This document shows, in pieces, positions 30,658 through 41,900 of a stretch of 64,000 nt of DNA (positions within the stretch are counted from its first letter, which is position 1; every line of letters begins with the position of its first letter). A program made the translations under genes and the position numbers. Source of the DNA: Crambe crambe (taxonomy: Eukaryota; Porifera; Demospongiae; Poecilosclerida; Crambeidae); assembly GCA_963924555.1 (NCBI GenBank), contig OZ004594.1, positions 6,045,563 to 6,109,562 on the forward strand. Reading direction: 5' to 3'. The notes beneath the pieces are model-generated. The model did not search any database. It had not been told where the DNA came from and worked only from the letters and a program-made list of their open reading frames with translations.

Positions 30658-32755
30658 TCACAAATTTGATATTTTCAAGTGAGCCAAGAATAAGTTCAAT
30701 GCTGAACCTTGACTTCTGGCATCCATACACGTGGGCATATTAACTCCCAAACACTTTTCAGGATAATCAGGACAACAACTTCCCATACTGTTGTTATCAG
30801 TGAAATTAGGATTGCATCCATCAAAGCACCAACAATACCCTCCACCTCGAATGGCTTGAGCATGAGCCTTCTTACAAAATCCTTGGCAGCTGAGATAGTC
30901 ACTATCCTGGACACATTCCTCTGCATAGTCCAGACAGCAGTCAAGATGTTTGGTACAATTAGAGTCACAGTAACAAACTCCATGCTTTAGTTTCTGTGGT
31001 TTATGTGACCCACAGATGCCTTTGCAACTTGCATGTCCGAGAGGACGCTTAACTCCAACATTGAAATCAGAATCAGTTTGATTGCATATATGATTGGTAC
31101 GATTGTAAGACCAAATCCAGCAGTGATATTGATCTGTAGAGAATAAGTATTTTGAGCACAGTTTGTTCTTGGAGCATTTCTTTTCACATTTATCTTCAGT
31201 ATACATTGGACCATCCCAGAGCTGGGTGCCAGCACCAACACAACGCAAGTAAGTCTTATGGAGGTAAAGTCCAGAATCTGGTGGCAAGATCTGCCTGGTT
31301 TTCTCTTCTCCCCACCACCAATGAAACTTTGGAAAGTTGGATTTACTTTTAACACCAGCATCACAGGCATCTTCCTCTTTAAAAGGTGGCCACACAGCTG
31401 ACCTGGCCCAAGCAGCATCACTTGTATTCTGTACAAACATTTTAATCTTTGCTAACATGTTGCCATTGAGTGCTTTTTTCGCAGATAATATATCTGAGAA
31501 GTAGGCCAAGTGGAGCATGAATATGCCATTGAAAGAATACCAATCACCTCCAGGGTCAGCTCCACCCACACACTGACTTCTGAAGGTTTGTCCACTTCTA
31601 GGCTCATCGATAAGAATACCATCAGTCGTAGTATAGTTCTGTAAGACCGCGTTGAGTAGTTTTACACCTGTATCCAAGTACACCTCATTTGCTGTTAAGG
31701 AATAAAGATAAGCACTTGAACTCAAAAGCAGTCCTTGGTTGTAGGATGTGCCGGACAACTTTGAGCTGTAGCATTTCTTAAGGAGAATTTTAGTGGAGGA
31801 ATTGCAACAGAGCTCAGGCATAGCTCCAGTTGAAACCAAATTTTTCTCTGTCAGTAGACCAGTACCATTGTTAAAACTGTAGATCCAATTCCAGATTTTT
31901 TCAGCATGCTTAATATAATCACTATCCTTTGGGTACATGAAGGCCAATTTCGATGAGAAGTGCAACATTTCCATTATTGTGACTGAATCCTTGAATTGTT
32001 GGCCAGGCCATGTGCTCCACCAAAAACCACCACATGGGTCATCCCAGCCATTTTCCCAAGCCCAGTTATAGAGATCTATGGAACGGTTCAGCCATTTCTC
32101 ATCCTGCAGCCAGTGCACAAGATATATTATGCCATGTCTGTAAATAGCATGCTTATTGCTATACTCTTTATGCATATCTAAAATGGGCATGTGGTTATAG
32201 TATATGGTACTACAGCCTGTTTAATATAGTCAAGTGGATTGCATGCGTGAAGGTGCATCGACTATTATTATCGGATAATGTTGATGAGGTTTACTAACTC
32301 ACCTTGAGCCATTCATACACTCGAAGGTATGCAATTCCATACCAGGCAAAATCATCAATGAATGTTTTTCCATAGTAATTAGCATTGTATGGTGAATGAT
32401 TAAAAATAGTCTCTGGTACTTGAGAGTTCTTTGTTGTGTTGCTGTAGATCCCATAAGTGGCCAATGATTCAATTGCAACTGCATCCCACCATCGATAGCA
32501 ATTCAGACATGAAGTCTTATCATAACAGCTACACTTCTTCCAGTTGCTAGACCCTTGGCCTCCTATCTGTCCACATGCAAAGAAGAACATGATATCTTTT
32601 TCCTTTGGGTCATTGTTCCAATAATATTCTATCAAGCCGTTTAGAGTTTGATTGACTCGCACCTCTGCATTAGCAGACCTTTCACCTCCTCCATTAACGT
32701 TGCAAGTTAGAAGTAGAACGAAAATAGCAGTCACCACAGGCACTAGGATCTTCAT
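30658..32755 (-). CDS. secreted GH76-like glycosidase with two somatomedin-B domains
   Basis: Two exons: 32755-32299 and 32177-30658. A donor GTTAGT one codon past the more obvious GTGAGT gives the right phase and reads EWLKVNMHKEY across the junction. N-terminal signal peptide (MKILVPVVTAIFVLLLTC). The GH76 (alpha/alpha)6 fold, seen in endo-alpha-1,6-mannanases of bacteria and fungi, is recognised from CYRWWDAVAIESL, TFIDDFAWYGIAYLRVYEWL (the Asp-Asp pair is the catalytic dyad of GH76), DPCGGFWWS and SYNQGLLLSSSAYLYSLT. After about residue 470 there is a Cys-rich link (RCVGAGTQLWDG...CEKKCSKNKLCSKYLF, apple/PAN-like), then two somatomedin-B domains: CKGICGSH...CYCDSNCTKHLDCCLDYAEEC and CQGFCKKA...CWCFDGCNP...SCCPDYPEKC. 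Many N-glycosylation sites. It is probably secreted and may cleave mannans of microbes or matrix; substrate is not shown by sequence. Confidence 0.88.
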
Positions 32756-33765
32756 GACCTGGACGAGATCACAGCTTGAGCTAAACTATAGCTAGCTGTA
32801 GGGTCACATGATCAAACCGAGATTAATTTGTAAACCCACATTTGCTATGAGTTGACATAACTATCTCCCATGCAGTTCACTACTCTAGCTAATAAAGTTT
32901 GAAGGTAAAATAAAGTTCATAAAGTTTCTAACTAAAGTTTTGTCTAATAATAATTGGTACTGCAAGGTCACCTGATACTGTTGCCTGAGACTTGATGCTG
33001 AAGTTAATCTCTGACTAGTTAATAGCTAGAAAAAAATCTAGTGTCTGGAATACAGTGATGTTCCACAGGGCTAGTGGCACAGCAATTTGAAAGAATGTTC
33101 AAAGAGCAATTTATCAATGGAAGTTCAGAAAACAATTTAGCTAGCTAACCTTATTAATGGAGGTCAAAAATTTCTACAGGAAAGAACAAAGACACACTAT
33201 TGAACAGAATAGCTGAGACCCATGGAGAAGATTGCACAGCTAGTTTATTATGATGTTTGGTACAGGTAAGCCCAGTAAGGCAAGCTAGGCATGCTTTCCA
33301 ATTCTAACAACTGGAATGGCTGTAGCTGAATCCAGAATGTCTAAAACTTGCAAGTTGTGCAAAATGGAATAAGTTATGGCATTCTAGATTCTACTGCACT
33401 AGTTATGCGTCCATGAATGGAAAGAGATCCAAGATGTTTGTGGACAGGGGCCAACATTCTCTAGACAGGTTCGTAAACAGAATGACCTCTAGCTATATGC
33501 CTAGCTATATGCTAATGATTATGAAGCTCTGAGATCTAAAGCTCTTGGACTGAACATGCTTAAGCCCTCGGTTGGTTGCCGAGGGGACATTGAGTTATAA
33601 ACATGGATTAGTTAGTGACAGCTACCTAGCTATGGCTATAGAGCTATAAAAATTATATTATATGTATATTATTATGGTTAGGGATCTGGTAGCTATTCTT
33701 GAACTCATTCATTTAATAAAAGATAATGAAAGTGCAAGCTATGTAGCTATAGTGCTCCATGATTC
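32756..33765. other. GH76 upstream / reeler gene 3' flank
   Basis: Contains the GH76 promoter (with a TCACATGA E-box at about 32804). No other gene seen. Confidence 0.45.
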
Positions 33766-35767
33766 TTAGACTTTTATATAATTTCTAACTGATGCTGTAT
33801 TACTGAAGGGTTTGACACGATTTTTATCAGTGATCTTGAACTTAAAGATTGATTTTATAATGAAAAATGTTACAACAATTGTAGCAATCATAGCGAAAAG
33901 TACAGCAACACCTATGATGCTACCTGGAAATAGATTTCAATATAGTAAAGATGACTCATGCATGCTAACTATGCATGTAGGTCTCAACAAACAACAAGAT
34001 TGAAACTAGCTATAGCACATGATGCTTGCACGAAGCATGCAGTGAATGCTTACCTTGTGCAGCAGGAGATAAAGACTGGGTACTCATAGAAGCACTTCTA
34101 GAAAATATCATAAGATTATTTATAGCAGAAGTCCAACTGACTTGGATTGTGATATTATTAGATACAGCTCTTGAAGCTGTATTAGTGGCTGATTGATCAC
34201 TGACTCTAGAGGATGCCACTGGTGTCGTTGATCTAAGATCAGTTGCCACAGAATCTAGATTCTCAGAAGGTAAAGTAGGAATGGGTGAAGTAGTGATTGC
34301 TTCATTGGTTGCTTCATATATAGTGGTCTGAGTTGCTGCTTCAGCCTGAGTGTTGGTTTCAGCCTCAATGGTTGCTTCAGCCTGAGTGGTTGCTTCAGCC
34401 TGAGTGTTGGCTTCAGACCGAGTGGTAGCTTCAGTGGGTGTTGTCGTTGAAGAGGGGAAAATAACACCAGGACAAACTAATTCCTACAGTATCCAGTAGT
34501 TCTCTTATAGAAACAAGCTATCATAAATTCTCAAGTAGCTACTGATTTTTACTTACAACCGGTCCTGCACTGGTAGTCCTTGGAAAATAAAATACCTCCA
34601 AAGTATCTGCCACAGTAAAGCTGGGGAAGTACATAATAGACTATTAATAATAAAAAATGCCATGCAGCTGCTTACATCAGTGTGATGTGCCTGCCTGATG
34701 GGTAGTCTCCATTCATGATATCTTCAGCACTTGGTGCTTTCCAGTATATGTCCAAGTTACTTGCATTAACAACTCTACTGTGTGTCACTGAATTCTGTTA
34801 AATGAGAGTATAACTTAGAAGCTAGCTATCTACATATTAGCTATTATTGCAAGTGCACTATGTAGCTAGCTAGCTTCTGTTGCTGCAATAGCTAGCTAGT
34901 AAATAATGAGCACCTCATAATAAATCTCATCCGCAGATTCACTTCTTTTACACCCAAGTATTTTCTGAAAAATGGCAGAGTCAGAAGTGGCAGGAAGTAG
35001 AAAGGTACCCCAGAGAGAGGAATTTCTGTCAAATGTAGGAGTACTAGTTCTTGCCTGGACAATAAACCCTCTATTTCGTGTTCGGCTGAGATTAACTGTT
35101 AAGGAAAATATGAGTTCCTCTTTTATTATTTTCATACAGAGGTATTTTACCCACATTCATAGCCCATTAACACCAGCAGTTACTAGTGGCCATTGATTCA
35201 GGCAAAGAATGCCATTGTCATAGTGAAACTGTCCACCCGGCCAGACAGTGTTTACGAAATTAGTCCCCCCAGACAGTATTCACTAGTGAGCAAGTAGTTA
35301 ACCAGTTAGCCCTCTTAGAGGGCACTAATTCATTAAGGTATTCAGCTTACCCCGATCAATTCACCATAACTATGTTGTAATTGTTCATTGATGCAATTAT
35401 TGCTGCAACTTATAGCTATAAAAAGATGAACTCCCCCCTTTTTTCACTTTTTAAAATCCCCCTATTTAATTATTTGAGTAGTTACACTCTTCTGAACTAT
35501 GAACTGGAACTTACACCTATAAGTAGAACCACATTCGTAAGTGGAAACATTTCGTTCTATCTCTTCAAGTGTTGTTTCATTAACTTTTGCTTCCAAAGAT
35601 AAAACTTGACAGTTCATCATACAAACTGTTTTAGATTTAGGCAGTCTATCAAATCCATAATGCACAATTTCATGTCCATAGCATGACTCATTGCGAGCCC
35701 CATCAGTGTAGGCCAGGGAGAAAGGATTAGAGTAGACAACCAGGACCAGAGAAAGGTATTTATTCAT
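33766..35767 (-). CDS. reeler-domain single-pass membrane protein, paralogue A
   Basis: Exons on the minus strand: 35767-35515, 35095-34914, 34794-34676, 34620-34557, about 34485-34053, 33923-33766. Signal peptide from Met at 35767 (MNKYLSLVLVVY...). The ectodomain starts ESCYGHEIVHYGF and reads a reeler domain: RGFIVQAR, LWGTFLL, ILGCKR, NSVTHSR..NLDIYWKAP, then FTVADTLEVFYFP. A VCPGV motif is followed by a long Thr/Ala/Glu stalk with TQAEAT repeats and TDLRSTTPVASS, then a TM segment (SIIGVAVLFAMIATIVVTFF) and a short basic tail ending NYIKV. Same exon phases as the two plus-strand paralogues. Reeler domains occur in reelin, spondin, FRRS1/SDR2 and insect defence proteins; the role here is unknown. 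It shares a 179-bp divergent upstream region with SPT2. The boundary of the exon at 34557 is uncertain by 3 bp. Confidence 0.85.
34336..34440. repeat. coding tandem repeat in stalk of paralogue A
   Basis: Repeats of about 24 bp ('ttcagcctgagtggttgct' and variants), translating to TQAEAT units in the Thr-rich stalk; likely length-variable. Confidence 0.8.
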
Positions 35768-35946
35768 AGCTACTATTGTATTAAAGTATAACCAATCAAA
35801 TAGTTTCAAGACACTCAGAGGTTCAGTGAGATTGTATTGCTTACTTTCAGATCAGAGCGTCGAACGCGAAACTCAAGCGGATATGTGCGCACGCGCACCC
35901 AAAATCCGATATTGGTGGGGATTATTAAGAGTTCTCTTAGTGGTGT
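35768..35946. promoter_or_regulatory. divergent promoter, reeler paralogue A / SPT2
   Basis: The two start codons are 179 bp apart on opposite strands. This span includes a CpG-containing stretch ('gatcagagcgtcgaacgcga', 'gcgcacgcgcaccc') unlike the AT-rich surroundings, which suits a shared housekeeping-type promoter. Confidence 0.6.
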
Positions 35947-38900
35947 ATGGATTTTGATCAGCTTCTTCAGCGAGCAGCCACTAATCAAGTAGCTGCTCAA
36001 AGAACTGTGAGTGAGTAGACGGGTCTCAGTAATCCTTGCTAGTTAGCCAAAAAAGTGGGAGTGGTGCGGTAACCCGTGAAGTCGTTTTACTAGACTATGA
36101 CTGTCTTTGTTTTGCTGTTCATATATTAGTGTGTGGTAATGTGATAGTGTGCGACCTGAATGAAGGAAAATGGGTCCGAGAATTATATCAGTTTGACACA
36201 GGACAAATATCCAGGCAAAACTCCAGCCATTTTCCTATTGGTCTGTTAAAATTCAGTGGTGAAATGTCAGGTCAACTGCTAATTGGCCCACTTTAGTGCT
36301 ATTTGAATGTAAGAACTTCTGGTCCTAACCAAGTGCCGCACCCTCAATATATTGTGGTGCTTTGATTTGAATGGAGTGACAGTTGCAGGGCTCTTATTTC
36401 ACTTAGTGCCCACTGCTTTCACTTAGTGCCCATTGTCCATGGCAGCGGGCAAGCTCACTCAGTGCTCTGCCTCTAAGAAGCATTATGATTGTTCCCCCTC
36501 AATCTTTAAATTTCAAATAGCATCATGAGGGAACTGTAATCTATACTTGTTCTGAACTTCTGATGGTAGTTTTTATAAGGCTCTAGTTCATTGAGAATTG
36601 TTGGTAAGAGCTCTGTACCACAATGCTTGTTAAGGGTTACAGTGAATCAAAGTTTTTAAAGTGCTTAGGGGATGACTGTTGTGTGTGTGTGTGCAGTATG
36701 AACGTCAACGAGTGGCCAAAGAAGATGAGAGGAAGCAGTTGGAGTTGAAGGGGGAAGAATTGCGGAGGAAAGCTGCTACTCATCTCAAGCAAGTCAAGGA
36801 GCGTGCTCATAAGGAAAAGATGAAATATAAAGGATTAGTCAACCCGACTCCCAGAAACTGTTAGTCCATCCATAGTGTGGGAAAAATACCTCCCAGTGTA
36901 CCTTAGTCAATGTCCCAGGGTACCTTAGCCAGTGTCCCAGAGTACCTTATCCAGTGTCCCAGAGTACCTTATTCAGTGTCCCAGAGTACCTTATCCAGTG
37001 TCCCAGAGTACCTTATCCAGTGTCCCAGAGTACCTTAGTCAGTGTCCCTGAGTGTGGGGACAATACCCCCAGTGTGGGAACAATACCTTAGCGAAGTGTG
37101 AGCCTGTCAGTCCTAGAGTGCTTTAATTAATCTATAGCAATATCCGAATCATGATTTGAATACATTAATACACACTGCAGAAGTATCTGGTTCTCTACAT
37201 GTTTTAAAGCTACCTCTTCACAGTTACTAGAGTGGGTATTTCAGCCATAGCTTAGAAAGCAGAAATACTGTGTAGGCTAGGCTGGAAAGGAATACTGACG
37301 ACCCTTACCCAAAAAGTGCCTACAATGATGGTGACCCTTACCAAATGTTCTAATATTGTTAGGTTAGTAGGTTAGTGTGTCTTCATTTCTTCTACAAGGT
37401 GTTTTCTACTTGGTATGTGGTTTCCCTTGAAAATAGGAAATGTATGTTTTTGTTCTTCAGGTAAACCATTCCCTCAAGTCCGTCCTTCTCCTGTCACCAT
37501 CACGCCCTCCCCCGATCCCAAACCACACCCACCATATCAGTCCTCTAATAAGAGTAGCAGAGATAAACAGCATTCAAGCAACAGAACTAGCAAATCACCA
37601 GCACCATCATCACCAAAAACAACTCTAAGTCACAAACAAGCCACATCTACCAATACAAACACCAAGAAAGGCAAACATAAACAAATTTCAATACACCAGC
37701 AAATCAAAGGATCAGACTTGAAAGTACCACAAGGGGCCAAAAAAAAGTCCCGCTCTCTCTCTCCTCTCATGGTCTCCGCCTCAAAACGACCCCCAACTGC
37801 CTCCACTTCTTCTAAACTAAAAACTTCTAGCAAACCGTCTGCCAACTTCAAAGACTTGATGAAGCTAGCCCAACAAAACTCTACTGCAGATTCCAGGACA
37901 CCATCACGACCACAAGAGGTGAAGTCTAAAGGTTTATCTTCATCTGGTCCCTCGTCCAGAGATTCCTCACCACTAGGCAAGTCTCTAGTGGAGCGGAGTA
38001 GAGCGAGTCACTCTGCAACTGTGCAAGCCAAAATTGCCAAAGAAAAGTCTGTCAATAAACTTACTGACAATGTGAAAAGTCATTCCAGGAGTGAGAAAGA
38101 TGGCAGTAGTTCTGGTAGGAAGAAGGTTGGTGTTCAACAAGTGGGGAAGCTTCCTATTACAACTTCATCTGAGCTAATTCGCCGTCCACTCAGAGAGTTG
38201 GGTGACACACCCACCTCCAGGAAAGGGGTGGGGCCAAATCTAGGTAGGTAACTTCATGCACATAATAAATGGCCTATGCTCCATGCACATAGTAAATGAT
38301 CTATGCTCCATGCACAATGACATAATAAATGGCCCATGCTCTATGCACATAGTAAATGGCCCATGCTCTATGCACATAGTAAATGGCCCATGCTCTATGC
38401 ACATAGTAAATGGCCCATGCTCTATGCACGTAGTAAATGGCCCATGCTCTATGCACGTAGTAAATGGCCCATGCTCTATGCATGTAGTAAATGGCCCATG
38501 CTCTATGCACGTAGTAAATGGCCCATGCTCTATGCACGTAGTAAATGGCCCATGCTCTATGCACATAGTAAATGGCCCATGCTCTATGCACATAGTAAAT
38601 GCCCTATGCTCCATGCACATGGTGAATGGCCTATGCTCCATGCACATAGTAAATGGCCCATGCTCCATGCATATATAGTAAATGGCCTATACTCAATAAA
38701 TGGCCTATGCTCCATGCACATAGTAAATAAACGGCCTATGCTCCATGCACATAGTAAACGGCCTATGGTCCATGCACATAGTAAACACTCCATGCACATA
38801 GTAAATGAGCTTGCTGTAGGACTGATATTGAGTAAGAGCATGATCTTAGTTCTCATCTTGAGTGTAGTCAAAGAATGAGATTGATGGAGATTGTCATAGG

Positions 38901-41900
38901 TCATCATTATATAATTTTATATGTGAGGTCTATTCTATCAGGGAAGGTGAATGTAAGAATTCCTGCTAGTGCCAGTATACTCAATTCAAAAGACCGCAGT
39001 CTCCAGAAAGTACAACGTGTGTCTAAACAGAGTGGTGTTAAGAAGGGGGCACGTGCCACAGACTTTTATGGGGCAGCAGCTGCACGCATTTTAAATCAGA
39101 ACAGGAAATCCCAGGCTTCCTCATTCAGGTACATACTATTATTTAGACAGTGAAATGGAGTTTGTAATCCAACTAAATGGAGCTAAATGGAGTGCTATAC
39201 ATACTATACAGTCAAATGGAGTACAGTCAAATGGAGTGCTGTACATACTGTACAGTCAAATGGAGTACTGTACAGTCAAATGGTGCAGTCATTGCCATAT
39301 TCCATGGTAGAGCTGTAAATGGAGTGGTAGTTGGAGTGTGGCCAAATGTGATTTAAAGTGCATTGTGTCTATTTTGACATGTGTAGTGCAAATGTACCTA
39401 TGCTATTATGATAAGCATGGGCTGCGTACAGAGGTTTTAACGTTGGTTGACCAGTAGAAATTTGCACATGTGCAAGATAAATTCAAGCGAGCAAAATATA
39501 CTGTCATACTAATGCAATGGTCTTAAATTTTACGAGCAGGAATTTAATTCTGCACCGTTGGCAAATTTTGTGTCAACCAACCTGAAAACCTCTATACTCT
39601 TATTTTCAAGGAGGAAGATATCTAATTTCACAAGAAAAGGGAGAAAGGTTTCCTTACATTTTTTGCTTGTTACTATGGAATGCCAGTGATGTTAATGGAG
39701 TGGTGTTTTGTTAACCATGGCTGTACAGGAAAAATGTATTATTACTATTATTTAGTGTCTATCAAGAATGTGGTGTGTATCGGATATGTGTTTACCTGAG
39801 AGTGCCGGTTTGCAAAAACAACTGTCTTGTTTCAATAAGGAGTATTGCATACTAGTTAATGTAATAGTGTTTTTGGGAAATATCCATAATGGCAAACATC
39901 CACAATGGCGATTGTACAGACAAATATGTCTTAGGACAGAATACTGCATGTACATATATGTATGTATGTATATTTAAGAACTTGTTCTGTGACTGGTCCA
40001 TTGGGAGTGGAAGGGGGTGATTTATAGTCTGTGTTGAATGTGATAGTGGAAGGGGTGACTTCTTTGTTGGTGTGGTATAGGAGTACATGGGTGGATGGTT
40101 GATGAGATGTATTGCTTATAGGAGTACATGGGTGGATGAGATGTATTGTTTATAGGAGTACATGGGTGGATGAAATGTATTGTTTATAGGAGTACGATGA
40201 GATGACTCACTGTTCTTGTTTTTTGTGCAGTGGTCAGTATAGGAGTACGTGGGTGGATGAGATGACTGACTATCTGCAGTCTGGGAGTGCTTACTGTGAT
40301 GATGATGATGAGGAGGAGGAGGAGGATGACTTGGATGGCTTTGTGGCTTCAGACGAGGAGTTCTCTGACCAAGAGGCTGACTATTCTTCAGAAATAAGAA
40401 AAATCTTTGGCTATGATAAATCAAGGTCAGTTGTACCAGAGTTCTTATACCTGTGCTGAAGTGGTGGTAGAATACGGGATCAAACATGGTACTCCTATAA
40501 GTAATACGAATGATAGGGAGGATAGAGAGGGGAATATCACCACACATGCAATGTTCATGTCACAGTGTACACAGCATGCTAGTCTACATAGCAACAAGTC
40601 AATGAGTGTTTTTGGCAATGGGTCATTAAGGAGGGGCTGAGATAGTTGATGTTAAACTGCAAATGCATTCTCATACTGTATTATGGTCACTCTGAATGTT
40701 TCTGCTCCTCTAGAGCTTTATTCTTCCCATCTCAGTACTTACTACAAATTGGACTATGGCATCCATAATATGCTTTGAAGTATTAGCCAGGCTTTTTAAA
40801 AATGAAATGACCCGCCATCAGGGCTCTGAACTAATAGTAGATCAATACCAGCCTGGGCTCCATAAACACCATATTATAGTAACGCTTGAGATTTCTCAAA
40901 GGGCTGTCAAACTTTAAGCAGTGTCATTGGGTTTCTTGTGGTTTTCAAAGAATGCAAAATGCAATAAGCTTTACTGACTATAGTTGAATTGCCTATGATT
41001 AAAAAAGAAACCCAGTAATACTACTGAATGTTTGATAGTATAAAAGGGACTCATTGAATCTACATTATACTGTAAGCACTACTACAGCGCTTAGTCTAAG
41101 TCGGTTATTAACAATGTCCTTAGCCTTGGAGTTGCACTATTTAGGACCTTTGGGCTGACCTCAGGCTGTGCCCTCTGTCTCCAAAAACTCCTCGACTTGG
41201 AGCAATATCCTATTCTAGTTCTTAGACATTGCTAAGAAAACACAGATAATTCAGTGAGGCTAGCAGGTATATGTTATGCTGTGTATGAAAAAGTTTAGTT
41301 CACTAAAGCTAGCCATGAAAAGCTTCATGTATGGAAAATCCAACAGCAGAAAGTAGACAATCATGTGAGAATTCGTTCGTGTTGCTTATCAGTTATTATC
41401 AAACTATAATGGGCACATATAGGAGGACGAGGTTAATATGCTGCTATTTTAATGAAATTCTTAATAGTGGGCTACATGTTTGTAATAATAGTGCTCTGTG
41501 TTAATGCACATGTGTGTAATTGCCTTAGTTATACATACAGTGTACATGAAGAACAACAACCAACTAAGTACCAGCTACAAGAAAACTATACTATGTCATG
41601 GCCTTATTCATTCTTCTGCCCAGTTTGGTTTCCTAACCTGTGTACGTAGTCTATGGCTAGATGCAGGTGAAATTTATGATGCAGTTCAGAATTAGCAACT
41701 GCCTTTGCTACATAACAAATGCGCCAACCTATACAAATCCAGTCCAGTTCCGTCCAGTCCCTATTTTAGTAACTGCCGTCAAGCAGCTCCATCTCGGGGA
41801 GTGTGTAAACGTGGACTGGATCACTGGACTGGACTACTGGACTAACCTGTGACCTTCATGTATGCTGAGGAGTATGTAGTTAGCTGTGTCTATCAATTCA

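Noticed and set aside
38240-38910. Several 100-180 aa ORFs on both strands
   Set aside because: Products of the 27-bp minisatellite in SPT2 intron 3.
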